Shown here in pieces: positions 38,509-47,386 of a stretch of 64,000 nucleotides of DNA. Position 1 is the first letter of the stretch; every line of letters starts with the position of its first letter. The stretch spans positions 796,151 to 860,150 of the forward strand of contig CAVOVI010000004.1 in the NCBI GenBank assembly GCA_963699825.1, written 5' to 3'. A model generated the notes under the pieces. The model did no database searches and was not told the DNA's origin. It saw only the letters and a list, made by a program, of their open reading frames with translations. A program made the position numbers and the translations under genes. This DNA is from SPDF01 sp963699825 (GTDB taxonomy: Bacteria > Gemmatimonadota > Gemmatimonadetes > Gemmatimonadales > GWC2-71-9).

Positions 38509-39188
38509 ATGTCACGCATACTCGCGTGCACGACTACGCCTGAGGGCTGGAAACAGTTCCTCGCAGACCCCGATAAGCACTGGCGCACTGGATATTCTGC
38601 CAAGGCATTGGCACTCAGCTGGGAAGCGGCAGATGGCCTCCCGGCTGAAATCGCCGCGGTGCTGAACTCGGCACCCGATCGGGCTCTATCAAATCCGGTA
38701 CCGTACCTGGCAGTTCCCGAATATCCGATCAAGCTCCCGGGAGGTGACCGAGCATCACAGACCGATGTGATGGTGCTGGGGCGAGCAGAGGGAGGCGCCT
38801 TTGCCATGGCGGTCGAGGGAAAGGTTGCTGAGTCGTTCGGCCCGACCCTCGAGGAGTGGCGGAAGAACGCTTCCGACGGCAAGCGCTCCGCTGGTCGTTC
38901 CTCTGCGCCACGCTCGGCCTGGGCGAGGAGTTGGATCCAGGCCTGCGCTACCAGCTGTTCCACCGGGCGGCTTCCGCTGTCCTGGCGGCACGCCGCTACC
39001 ATTCGCCGCTGGCGATCCTGCTGGTGCACTCCTTCAGTGCCCAGGATGCGGGCTACTCGGACTTTGCGGCATTCCTGAAGCTCTTCGGAGCGGATGGCAA
39101 GCCGGGCTCCGTCGTGCCGCTGGCCACACTTGGCGCGACGCGGCTGTACGCGGGCTGGGCCCGGGGTGATCAGCGGTTCATGGCGTAA
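38509..39188 (+). CDS. DUF6946-like protein (one frameshift)
   Basis: About 226 aa. The N-terminus CTTTPEGWKQFLADPDKHWR, GYSAKALALSWEAADGLP and PGGDRASQTDVMVLGRAEGG resembles DUF6946, a possible PD-(D/E)XK-type fold (EGKVAESFGPTLEEW gives an ExK). The C-terminal half in the second frame is LCATLGLGEELDPGLRYQLF and ILLVHSFSAQDAGYSDFAAF. The shift is at about 38890. Family name tentative. It probably belongs to the cassette upstream. Confidence 0.6.
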
Positions 39189-39197
39189 GGAGCCTGC

Positions 39198-39904
39198 TTG
39201 TACAACATGATCGCTGGTGCAGACGGCTGTCGGGCCGGGTGGGTGGTGGTTCAGGAGTCTCAGTCCGGACTCAACCTGGAATGGCGGGTTGTTCCTTCGC
39301 TCAAGGCATTGTTTAGCACTCCGGATGCACCAGATCTGTTGGCGCTCGACATCCCGATCGGCATCCCCCAGAGGGGCTCGCGAGTGTGTGACGTTGAGGC
39401 CAGGCGTCTGCTGGGGAGCCCTCGCGGGCGATCGGTGTTTCCTGCTCCGATTCGGCCGATGCTCACGGCCTCGACCCATGCGGAAGCGAGCGCCATTGGG
39501 AGAGCCGTGGAGGGGAGGGGTTGACGGATACAGGCCTGGGGATCGTCCCCAAGATCCGGGAAGTGGATGAGTTCCTTCGCACGGATCCCGGTATTGGGGA
39601 TAAAGTTCGCGAGGTACATCCGGAAGTGTGCTCTATTCATGGGTGGCAGGCGCCCGATGGCGGTGGCCAAGAAGAAGGCCGTGGGTCGCGAGGAACGAGC
39701 GGCGCTCTATTCAGAGTGCAGTTTGGGGAAGTTGTGGACCGTGGATTGGCCGATGTCAGTCGGCTTGGTTGTGCGGCAGATGACCTTCTGGATGCCTTCG
39801 CGGGACTCTGGACCGCCAGGCGGATTCAGGCTGGCGCGGCCGTGCGCATTCCGAGTGCGGTAGAACGTGATTCTCACGGACTGTCAATGGAAATGTGGGC
39901 CTAG
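39198..39904 (+). CDS. DUF429 family protein (frameshifted)
   Basis: About 235 aa. N-terminal MIAGADGCRAGWVVVQE with LLALDIPIGIPQRGSRVCDV and GRSVFPAPIRPML; after a shift near 39520, VPKIREVDEFL and KVREVHPEVCSIHG; at the end AADDLLDAFAGLWTARRIQA. These are the conserved blocks of DUF429, an RNase H-like fold predicted nuclease. A GGAG lies five bases before the TTG at 39198; the ATG at 39207 is the alternative. It follows the DUF6946-like gene by nine bases. Confidence 0.8.
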
Positions 39905-40050
39905 TTCACGATGAATGGGAAGGGAACTAGATCAGGCCGAACGCTCAGATTGGCCTGCGCTCTTGACTCCTGGCCGTGTCACTAGCCCCGGGCTACCGCA
40001 ACCCGCCGATTGGAAATGAGGACTCAGGCTCCCGACCCGCCGTCCAGAAT

Positions 40051-41019
40051 TTACCCCAGCCTCAGGTTCCGCACTCGCTCCGCAAATACCTTGTGAAACA
40101 ATTCCAGATTGGACTTGAGCCATGCAAAGTACGCTGGCCAATCTAGCTGATTCTTGATGTCTGCTGCTTTGCGAACATATACCTTCGCTTGGCGTGTCTC
40201 CGCAGGATTGTGCCAGGTGACTGGGACGCCCAGTTCCTGCTCGATTTCGTTGCGTTCCGCCTCGATCTTGGCGTAAAAGGCCTTTGCGTCCTTGTGATTA
40301 ATAACCAACTCAACCCGAATCTCGCCGCCTTCCCACGCCTCCCGTTCGGTATCATAGAACGAGGCAATCGAACACAATGAGAAGCCCGATCGGCCGATGG
40401 TGTGCACAAGCCAATTTTGAGGCTGGGGTTTCTGGCTCTGGATGTATGAATGCTCCTCTAAATAGGTGCGAAAGGCCGTCCAGAAAGCGACCTGCAATTG
40501 CCGGTTTGCGGTCAGGTCAACACTCTTGGCGCCCGCCTGCACGGACTTCGTCCAGTCATTTGGCTTGCTTACAAGATTGAATTTTGGGGCAACGGGGGAG
40601 CTACCGATCCGCCAGAGCTCGATTTCGATACCGAAGAAGGCAAAACGCTCATCGGTAATTTCGTTTAGCCAATCCAAGGCGGCTCTATGTTCCTCCGTGA
40701 ACTTTGCTGCCACCCACACAATTGTCACCGCCTGCAGCCCGGCGGCGTAGGTCAGTAGTTGGCCGAGATGCGCGTGGTCGGTCCGTTCCAGCTGGTTCTC
40801 AACCAGAACCCATTGGTCTGTTGCTGCATCCTTGCAAAGCAGGTCAGCGCGAAATGGACCAACTTCCTGTTCTTGGGCCTCGAGCTCCAGTACGGTGCCG
40901 AGAGCCTCGCCGAGCAGCGCCAAGTGTGCTGGTTCAGCGAGCCATGGCGTGAAGTCTCCGCTCTCACTGCCCCACAAGCTTCGCAAGTCCACGCGCTCCA
41001 GTCGGCCCACTTCAGTCAT
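40051..41019 (-). CDS. DUF4268 domain protein
   Basis: 322 aa, intact. The N-terminal nuclease-like part has LELEAQEQEVGPFRADLLCK and WVLVENQLERTDHAHLGQLL, a PD-(D/E)XK-like strand pattern (D then ExQ). YAAGLQAVTIVWVAAKFTEE follows. The C-terminal DUF4268 has FWTAFRTYLEEHSYIQSQKP, RVELVINHKDAKAFYAKIEA and ELGVPVTWHN. Such proteins are common in defence islands and are predicted nucleases. An AAGGAG site precedes the ATG at 41019. It is convergent with the DUF429 gene across a gap of about 145 bases that shows nothing clear. Confidence 0.85.
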   Translation of the reverse strand: MTEVGRLERVDLRSLWGSESGDFTPWLAEPAHLALLGEALGTVLELEAQEQEVGPFRADLLCKDAATDQWVLVENQLERTDHAHLGQLLTYAAGLQAVTIVWVAAKFTEEHRAALDWLNEITDERFAFFGIEIELWRIGSSPVAPKFNLVSKPNDWTKSVQAGAKSVDLTANRQLQVAFWTAFRTYLEEHSYIQSQKPQPQNWLVHTIGRSGFSLCSIASFYDTEREAWEGGEIRVELVINHKDAKAFYAKIEAERNEIEQELGVPVTWHNPAETRQAKVYVRKAADIKNQLDWPAYFAWLKSNLELFHKVFAERVRNLRLG

Positions 41020-41179
41020 TGTACATGACTCCTTACGAGAATCGTGGAACTGCAATGGCGACACTATGTCAGGCTGATCCTGCTATTTAGTAGATGCGTT
41101 GGCGCGCTATTTATTTGGTGCTGCGATCAGCGCCGAAGCGGGATTTGCTTCGCAAATGTCGCATGACGATCGCTTTCAG

Positions 41180-41712
41180 TCATGCCTGCTCCCTCAACCC
41201 CCACCACACCGCATCCAGATGAATGCGCGCCATGTCGCGTTTTCTGGCCTCCGCCGAGGCGACTTCCTGATAGGACGCGCTCAGTTCAGGTGTGAGTCCC
41301 CGGACGGTCTTCCAGCGCGGGAGAGTGCCGTCTGACGCACGGTACAGTTCCGTTCCGGTCAGCGAGTCCAGCGGCACCTCGAAATACCGCTCTGCGAGGT
41401 AGAGCGAGTACGCGTTGCGCAGGTAGACCGTGTAGAGACACTCGCGGAGAAAAATATTCAGCCCCTTTCCGAGCCAGGCCCCAGTGTCGGGCGCCACGGG
41501 GGAGCGAGAGGCGAAGGTCGTCTGTGCTCGATCCAGTGCACCGATGAACCGGCGCACGCCGGTGGCGTCCCGAACCGCTCAGAGGTCCAGTTCGGCTAGG
41601 AATGCCCGGCCCGCACCCACCACGCCCTTTCTTCCTGCGCCGCGCATGCTCGATGACCCAATCGCACTCCTGCCGCGCGGGCCTGGAGGGCGTGAAGCAG
41701 TTCTTTGGACAT
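41180..41712 (-). CDS. Hypothetical protein (frameshifted)
   Basis: About 175 aa after healing shifts. It starts MSKELLHALQAR, then QECDWVIEHARRRKKG, and, intact from about 41557, VRRFIGALDRAQTTFASRSP, LGKGLNIFLRECLYTVYLRN, AYSLYLAERYFEVPLDSLTG and a C-terminus ARIHLDAVWWGLREQA. Mostly helical. No family recognised. The early shifts sit at CGC/CGG and GGG/GGC doublets. Confidence 0.55.
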
Positions 41713-41845
41713 CTTGTCATGCGTCGCGTCTCTCTGGGTTCGGGCCGGACTCCGTTGCCCAACCTACACCGCACTTTGGAGCCGCGCAGGAGGGCTCCCA
41801 GTGGCGATGGACCCGCACTTCACGACCCCGGGTCGGTGGCAACAC

Positions 41846-41882
41846 GTATTGACTGTTTACTCAGCAGTCACTGTACATTACT
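41846..41882 (+). promoter_or_regulatory. MerR-type promoter/operator
   Basis: TGACTG, then TTTACTCAG, then CAGTCA forms a 6-9-6 inverted repeat, overlapping a TTGACT -35-like box. TGTACATTA about 17-18 bases later can serve as the -10. A dyad between the -35 and -10 boxes is the MerR arrangement. The MerR ATG follows at 41886. Confidence 0.5.
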
Positions 41883-41885
41883 GCC

Positions 41886-42422
41886 ATGCTTCAAACTCCG
41901 ACGACCTCTCCATTCAGGATCTTGCCGCCGCTACCAAGCTAAGTGTCCGCACTATAAGGTTTTACCAGCAGCGAGGGGCTGATGGACTCCCCCGGCCTCC
42001 GCGGGGTCAAGGTCATGTATGGCGACTCCGATGTCCGGCGCCTCCAGCTGATTCGGGCCCTCCAGAAGGAACGTCTCACCCTGGCCGAGATCCGGGACCG
42101 GCTCTCGCCGATGGACGAGGGGGAGGTGGCCCAAGGACCCTCTCGGAGAGTCCAGCAACGCCGGAAGTCCGCCGCCGACTACGCCCGCTCCATCCGGATG
42201 GGCGCCGAACGCGAGGCCCCCTACTTCCGCACCCAACAGGCCCGACCGCCCCGGGATCGTCCCCGTTCATCCAGCCGATCGGGAGAAACCTGGGAGCGAA
42301 TATCCCTCACCCCCCACATCGAGTTGCACCTCCGAAGCCCGTTGTCACACCACGAGACGAAGTTGGTGAGTCGGCTGGTCGAACTCGCCGATCGGCTCAT
42401 CAATACTGGGGAGGGTCTATGA
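41886..42422 (+). CDS. MerR family transcriptional regulator (frameshifted)
   Basis: About 175 aa across frames. HTH: LSIQDLAAATKLSVRTIRFY then QQRG (helix-turn-helix plus wing), continuing GVKVMYGDSDVRRLQLIRAL and LTLAEIRDRLSPMDEGEV. The C-terminal part has TWERISLTPHIELHLRSPLS and LVSRLVELADRLIN, a small effector or dimer segment. Shifts lie near 41900 and 41960 (CGA/CGG doublet). The stop overlaps the VWA gene start (ATGA), so it probably regulates that gene and itself. Confidence 0.78.
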
Positions 42423-43679
42423 CACTGCACATCAATACCGACCGCCGGCTGGTCCGCGCCGGCGTCCACAGCACCCGCTACGTCCGCATCCGCTTCACCG
42501 CGCCCGAGGCCCCGCGTCAGCGCGAGCGGCTGCCGCTCGATGTCGCCCTCGTCATCGACAAGTCCGGCTCGATGGGCGGCGGCAAGCTCGAGCTGGCCAA
42601 GCTGGCCGCGCGGCAGGCCGTCGAACTCCTCGGCCCCCGCGACCACGTGGCCCTGGTGGCCTACGACACCGAGGTCGAACTCCTGGCCGGCGGCGCACTC
42701 CTCGACCACGACCACAAGCGCCGGCTCCACTCGGCCATCGATCACCTCGACACCGGCTCCACCACCAACCTCTCCGGCGGCTGGCTGATGGGCTGTGAGG
42801 AGGTGGCCCGCGCCGAGCGCTCGAACACGGTCGCCCGCACGCTGCTGCTGAGTGACGGCCTGGCCAACGACGGCATCACCGATGTCGCTGCCCTCCAGAC
42901 TCACGCCGGCGAGCTCCGCGCCCGCGGCGTCGCCACCAGCACCTTCGGCATCGGCGCACGACTTCGACGAGCGGCTGATGGAGGGGATGGCCCGCTCCGG
43001 CGGCGGCAACTTCTACTACCTCGAACGCCCGGAGCAGATTCCCGACTTCCTGATGAGCGAGCTGGGCGAGGCGCTCGAGGTCGTGGCGCGGGATGCCAGC
43101 ATCGTTGTCGAGGTCGACCCTGGCGTGATGATCCACTCGCTCGATGGCCGCCGCACCACTCGGAACGGCCGCACGGTGGAAGTCGCGCTCGACGACCTCG
43201 TGAGCCGCCAGCAGATGGAACTGGTCCTCCGGGTGACCTTCCCCCGCGGCGCGATGGGTGCCACCTCCGGCATCACCATTGCCCTGACCGACCGCGACGG
43301 GGTGATGCAGGTCAGCCCCGAGCGCATCGAGTGGGAATACAGCCGACCACCCCGCCAACGACGCCCAGGTGCGCGACCAGTCGGTGGACCTCTCCGTGGC
43401 CCAGCGCTACGCCGCCCAGGCCCGCGAGGAAGCCGCCGAGCTGAACCGCATCGGCGAACTGGAGAAGGCGCGCAGTGTTCTCCTGGCCACCGCCCGGCGG
43501 ATCCGGGAGTACGCCGGCCGACGATCCGCGAGATGCGGCGTCTGGTGCACGAGCTCGAGCAGTTGGCGCACCGGCACCGGGAGCGCTTCGATGCGCACTC
43601 ACTGAAGCGCGAGCGGTTCGAGGCCTACAGCATCCGGGAGGCGAAGGACCTCCTCGGCAGGAAGATGCGGATGCCCTGA
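42419..43679 (+). CDS. VWA (von Willebrand A) domain protein (frameshifted)
   Basis: About 415 aa. The VWA domain has the MIDAS motif ALVIDKSGSMGGGKLELAKL, with HLDTGSTTNLSGGWLMG and LLLSDGLANDGITD as later metal and core blocks. GIGA then DFDERLMEGMARSGGGNFYY is split by a GCA/GCC doublet at 42958-42959. A beta-sandwich follows (VEVALDDLVSRQQMELVLRV), and a C-terminal helical region rich in Arg/Glu. It resembles cytosolic VWA proteins of the CoxE/YfbK sort. Shifts also lie near 43346 and 43522. Coupled to MerR. Confidence 0.85.
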
Positions 43680-43687
43680 TCGGCTCC

Positions 43688-43756
43688 TTCGTGCACTTCG
43701 TGTCTTCGTGTGAGACTTCGTGTGAGCCTCACACGAAGGCACGAAGAACACGACGC
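43688..43756. repeat. REP-D hairpin
   Basis: CTTCGTGTGAGCCTCACACGAAG forms a near-perfect hairpin within a longer CACGAAG-type run, between the convergent VWA and 121-aa genes. It may serve as a bidirectional terminator. Confidence 0.8.
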
Positions 43757-43760
43757 ACAG

Positions 43761-44126
43761 CTAGTACTTGATGGCTTCTTCCTGGTCGAAGTCGTCGCCG
43801 GAAAGTGAGGCGGGGAAGATTCCGATATAGGTCTCTTCCTCTGCGGTGTCGTCGAGGTGCCGGATCCAGAGATGCCGCTGAAGGATCAGCGTCTGTATCT
43901 GCTTGGCATCCTCCGGTGTGGCGCCCATCTGGTTCCGCATCAGCACCCCGATGCTGGTCTCGAGGAGGTCGATCAGCATGGGCGTCTCGATCCAGAATCG
44001 TATCGGCAGGTTTCGGCTCACCTCGTGGGCCTTGGCCGGGTCCACGCATCCCGCCTCGGGCAGGTTCATCAGGTCTTCCACCGTGTAGAACTTCCCGACA
44101 ATCTGCTCCCTGAACTTCTCTTCCAT
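43761..44126 (-). CDS. Hypothetical protein, 121 aa
   Basis: MEEKFREQIVGKFYTVEDLM, ARNxLP-like VSRNLPIRFWIETPMLIDLL, IQTLILQRHLWIRHLDDTAE. A GAGGTG site precedes the ATG. Helical, cytosolic, soluble; no family recognised. It is intact, unlike its neighbours. Confidence 0.6.
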   Translation of the reverse strand: MEEKFREQIVGKFYTVEDLMNLPEAGCVDPAKAHEVSRNLPIRFWIETPMLIDLLETSIGVLMRNQMGATPEDAKQIQTLILQRHLWIRHLDDTAEEETYIGIFPASLSGDDFDQEEAIKY

Positions 44127-44262
44127 TTGTCACCTCGCAGTCAGTCGTACCAGTCGGCTCTCAGCCTTCATCAGGAAGCTGCCTGGGGGGTGTGACAACG
44201 CCGACCAACTACCCTGTCACACCGATCTTGTAGTATCGGGTGACACCAACAGAGGAGGGCCC

Positions 44263-44826
44263 TTGGGTCCCAGATTCTCCACCGCGCTGGCCTTTGCCCA
44301 CGAACTCCACGGTGACCAGAAGCGTAAAGGCACCAAGATCCCCTACATCGCCCATCTCCTGTCGGTCGCCGCGCTGGTCATCGAGGCGGGCGGGAGCGAG
44401 GACGCCGCAATCGCCGCGCTGTTTCACGATGCGATGGAAGACCAGGGGGGCCGGCCCACGCTCGACCGGATTCAGGACCGATTCGGGAAGCGCGTCGCCA
44501 CGATTGTGGAGGAGTGCTCCGACGCTGAACGGACACCAAAGCCGCCTTGGAAGAAGAGAAAGATCAAGTACATCGCTGGCATTCGGAAGAAGTCCCGCAG
44601 CGCACGGCTGGTGTCGCTCGCCGACAAAGTGCACAACGCACGGGCGATTTTGCAGGATCACAAGCAGATCGGTGATCGCGTCTGGCGGCGGTTCAACGGA
44701 AAGCGCGATGGAACGCTCTGGTACTATCGCCAGCTGACGCAGGAGTTCAAGGGTCGAACCCCCAAACCTCTCTGGCAGATGCTGGACGAGGCCGTGACGG
44801 AACTAGAGACGCTTGCATACCGCTAA
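44263..44826 (+). CDS. HD-domain hydrolase (RelA/SpoT hydrolase-like)
   Basis: 187 aa. FAHELHGDQKRKGTKIPYIA gives the first His, IAALFHDAMEDQGG is the HD motif, and SARLVSLADKVHNARAILQD the last conserved Asp. This is the pattern of SpoT/MESH1-type HD hydrolases and related single-domain enzymes. The substrate could be (p)ppGpp or another nucleotide. TTG start with a GGAGGG site three bases upstream of it. Followed by a REP-D arm at 44836-44870. Confidence 0.82.
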   Translation: MGPRFSTALAFAHELHGDQKRKGTKIPYIAHLLSVAALVIEAGGSEDAAIAALFHDAMEDQGGRPTLDRIQDRFGKRVATIVEECSDAERTPKPPWKKRKIKYIAGIRKKSRSARLVSLADKVHNARAILQDHKQIGDRVWRRFNGKRDGTLWYYRQLTQEFKGRTPKPLWQMLDEAVTELETLAYR

Positions 44827-44872
44827 TTCAAACAGTGCCTTCGTGTCCTTCGTGCCTTCGCGTGAGCCCTGA

Positions 44873-45467
44873 ATGACTCAGACTCTGCTACTCCTCGGCG
44901 ATTCGATCCTCGACAACGGCCCCTATACCCACCCGGAGCCGGACACGACCGCGCATCTCGCAGCGGTTGCTGGCCCCCAAATGGACGGTCGAGCGGCTCG
45001 CCCAGGACGGCGCCACGATGCGCGGCCTCCCGCTTCAGCTGCAGGCGCTCGACTACCGGCCTGATGTCGCGGTACTCAGCATCGGCGGGAACGACCTGGT
45101 GCCCTACATCGACATCATCGAACGGCCAGCCAGCTCGGCCGCCGAGGTGCTCGCGGAACTGCTGGCGATCGCGGACGGATTCCATCTGCAGTACGAGGTG
45201 GCGGCACGGTCGGTCATGGCGCGGGCGGCGCGGACGGTGCTCTGTACTATCTACGAGGTGCCGCTGCAGCCGCCCATGGCCGGCAAGCTGGCTCGCGTCC
45301 CCCTCGGCCTGATCAACGACCGGATCCGGTGGGTCGGCGAGGAACTGGGGGTGGAGGTGCTGGAACTGCGGCGGGTGTGCACGGAGGAGGAAGACTTCGT
45401 GCTGGAGATCGAGCCGTCGGCGCAGGGGGCGGAGAAGATCGCGCGGGCGATTGCCGGGGTTCTCTAG
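44873..45467 (+). CDS. SGNH/GDSL-type esterase (one frameshift)
   Basis: About 197 aa. Block I LLLLGDSILDNGPYTHPEPD has the catalytic Ser in GDS; block III VAVLSIGGNDLV has GxND. After the shift at about 44962 (CTC/CTG written as CTCG), LLAPKWTVERLAQDGATMRG continues. The expected C-terminal DxxH is not obvious; it ends EIEPSAQGAEKIARAI, so the catalytic His region (usually HPS) is replaced by EPS. Substrate unknown. Its stop codon overlaps the end of the GxxExxY gene on the other strand. Confidence 0.78.
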
Positions 45468-45886
45468 TCGGAACGTTGGTTCACGCGAAGGCGCGAAGAC
45501 GCGAAGTCGGTGTGGCGATTGACGACCCGTCTGATGCCTTCCTTGAAGGTGGGGGCGCCGAAGTTGATGAGGAGGCCTAGCGGGAGATTCAGCAGTCGGA
45601 GGTATGTGAGAAGTTGTTTTGGGTGTACGGGGGCGAGACGCTCGACTGACTTCAGTTCGACCACCACCAAGCCGTTCACGAGCAGGTCGAGTCGCAGCCC
45701 CTCATCGAAGTGCACCCCTTCAAATTCAAATGCCACGACTTTCTGTCGCTCCACGTGGAGACTGCGGCGCTCCAACATGCCAGCCAGCAGTGCCTCATAG
45801 ACCGATTCGAGGAGGCCTGGCCCTAGTCCCCTGTGCAGGTGATACGCCGTATCCACGACAATGGCCGAGACCTCTTCCGCGTTCAT
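45464..45886 (-). CDS. GxxExxY family protein (PDDEXK_3-like)
   Basis: 140 aa. The family signature is GPGLLESVYEALL (G-x-x-E-x-x-Y). It is followed by EGLRLDLLVNGLVVVELKSV, a PD-(D/E)XK-like D...ExK core, and LLTYLRLLNLPLGLLINFG. The start is the ATG of MNAEEVSAIVVDTAYHLHRG; the frame upstream is repeat-derived (HTKTRRHEG). The last codons (SSRLRVNQ) are also repeat-derived. Role unknown; the family is small and often multi-copy in genomes. Confidence 0.88.
   Translation of the reverse strand: MNAEEVSAIVVDTAYHLHRGLGPGLLESVYEALLAGMLERRSLHVERQKVVAFEFEGVHFDEGLRLDLLVNGLVVVELKSVERLAPVHPKQLLTYLRLLNLPLGLLINFGAPTFKEGIRRVVNRHTDFASSRLRVNQRSD
45478..45511. repeat. REP-D arm, left of the GxxExxY gene
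   Basis: TTCACGCGAAGGCGCGAAGA with CGCGAAGTCGG, in the orientation opposite to the arm at 45893-45930. It encodes the last residues of the GxxExxY protein. Confidence 0.8.
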
Positions 45887-45892
45887 TGCGAC

Positions 45893-45930
45893 CGCCCCTT
45901 CGTGCCTTCGTGTCTTCGTGTGAGCCACTC
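45893..45930. repeat. REP-D arm, right of the GxxExxY gene
   Basis: CCTTCGTGCCTTCGTGTCTT followed by CGTGTGAGCC, the inverted form of the arm at 45478. Together they bracket the gene. Confidence 0.8.
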
Positions 45931-45982
45931 GACATTCGGAACCAACCGCCGATGGTGCGGGATCGGATTCACGCGCTGAGGA

Positions 45983-46489
45983 TCAGGCTATCCCTTCCTT
46001 TCGATACGCCGCCAGCACTTCCTCACTGAAGCAGACGAAAACTACCTCCTCCACCCCCGACGCCGGCGCCACTTCCCGTGCCACCCGCACGGCAATCGCC
46101 GTGGCGGGGTGCAGTGGGTAGCCGAAGATGCCGGTGCTGATGGCGGGGAACGCGATGCGCTTGACCATGCTCTCCTGCGCCAGGCGGAACGCCGAGCGGT
46201 AGGCGTTGGCGAGCAGCTCCGGTTCGCCCTGGTCGCCGCCGAGCCAGCGGGGGCCGACCGCGTGGATGACGAGACGGGCCGGAAGGTTGAAGCCGGGGGT
46301 GACGCGCGCCTCGCCGACGGGGCAGGGGCCGAGCGCGGCGCACGCCTCGGCGAGTTCGGGGCCGGCCGCACGGTGGATGGCACCGCAGACCCCGCCGCCC
46401 GGCGCCAGCTGGTCGTTGGCGGCGTTGACGATGGCGTCCACGTCGAGGGTGGTGATGTCGGCGAGGACGGCGCGGAGGATGACGGTCAT
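45983..46489 (-). CDS. Macro domain protein (ADP-ribose hydrolase type)
   Basis: 168 aa. ADITTLDVDAIVNAANDQLA with PGGGVCGAIHRAAG is the ADP-ribose pocket of MacroD-type O-acetyl-ADP-ribose deacetylases; the GEARVTPGFNLPARLVIHAV and FPAISTGIFGYPLHPA blocks follow. It can remove ADP-ribose from targets. It overlaps the nucleotidyltransferase gene by four bases, so it probably belongs to the same operon. Confidence 0.92.
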   Translation of the reverse strand: MTVILRAVLADITTLDVDAIVNAANDQLAPGGGVCGAIHRAAGPELAEACAALGPCPVGEARVTPGFNLPARLVIHAVGPRWLGGDQGEPELLANAYRSAFRLAQESMVKRIAFPAISTGIFGYPLHPATAIAVRVAREVAPASGVEEVVFVCFSEEVLAAYRKEGIA

Positions 46490-46988
46490 CGAGCCTCGTC
46501 CGCGAACGTCGCTGAATTTCCTCGAGGACTTCGAGGTCGAGTGTGTCCTGAGGCCGGCCGGTCCGTTTGGACGCGATCAGGTCCTCGAGCCCGATCGAAC
46601 GGGATGGTCACTCCTTCCGGGTCGACGATCGTCGACGCGGACGAGGGCGTCGTCGATACTGAACGCTCCACGCCACGGTAAAGAGGTCCACCCGCGGGTC
46701 GTCGCCGATGATGGTGATCGGCTTGCGGACGACCTCTTCGCGCGAGCCACTCCCTGGCGAACCCGTAACCCACACCCTCCAGGCCTGCGAGAACTCGGCC
46801 GGCATTGTCGAGCGTCGGTTCGATGAGGATGTCCACGTCCTTCGTGGCACGGCACGTATCCGTGGAGGATGCAGGCCACGCCGCCGATGACGAGATAGTG
46901 TGCGTCGGCGCTCGTTGAGGGCGGCACAGACCTGGGCGAGCGCGAGTTCGTGGTGGTCATACCGCGAGCTCGCTGTGTCGTCTTCCAT
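46486..46988 (-). CDS. Nucleotidyltransferase, DUF6036/AbiEii-like (frameshifted)
   Basis: About 165 aa. It starts MEDDTASSRYDHHELALAQV, then in the next frame HYLVIGGVACILHGYV, then DVDILIEPTLDNAGRVLAGL and GVGYGFAREWLA. This is the nucleotidyltransferase pattern GG(x)A..HG.x(R).T.DhDh. ITIIGDDPRVDLFTVAWSVQ and EDLIASKR follow. Shifts fall at a GTG/GTC doublet near 46853 and a GCG/GCC doublet near 46740. The gene lies between an RHH protein and the macro domain gene, as in toxin-antitoxin type modules. Confidence 0.75.
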
Positions 46989-47360
46989 CGGTCGTAGTCC
47001 TCATAGGAATCGAAGCCGATGATCTGCGATCGACTTGCGTGATGGCCTGACCATCCGGCCGAGGCGGACCAGTTCATCTGCGTCGCGGAGACGTTCGCTC
47101 GGGCGTCGTCGGCCAGATCCGCCCGGAGTCGACGCAGTCGAGCGGTCTCCATTTCCGCCTCGTAGCCGGCGTACGGGTTGGCGACGGGCTCGCGAACGAC
47201 GTGGACGTGGGGCGCTGCGCTCAGGGCCATTCTGCGCACCGCCTCGCCCATCACCCAGCTTCTCGGAGCGGTCCAATCTGGCCGCGAGCTCGTCCGCCAG
47301 CTTCAGGGCGTCGGCGGGGATGGTGATCGAGATCCGGGCAATGGGAGGTTTCTTGGGCAT
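46957..47360 (-). CDS. Ribbon-helix-helix DNA-binding protein, probable antitoxin (frameshifted)
   Basis: About 133 aa. The N-terminus MPKKPPIARISITIPADALK with LADELAARLDRS is an RHH strand-helix. In the next frame it continues MGEAVRRMALSAAPHVHVVR and NPYAGYEAEMETARLRRLRA, and it ends SQIIGFDSYEDYDRWKTTQR. A GCT/GCC doublet would give the stop TGA at 46957. It overlaps the nucleotidyltransferase start, as expected for a coupled antitoxin-toxin pair. Confidence 0.72.
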
Positions 47361-47386
47361 ACTAAATAATATTGGATAATACCAGC

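Noticed and set aside
28003..39904. The whole island as dead pseudogenes
   Set aside because: Motifs and protein sequence are conserved across the breaks and nonsense codons in the healed frame are not apparent, which does not fit neutral decay.
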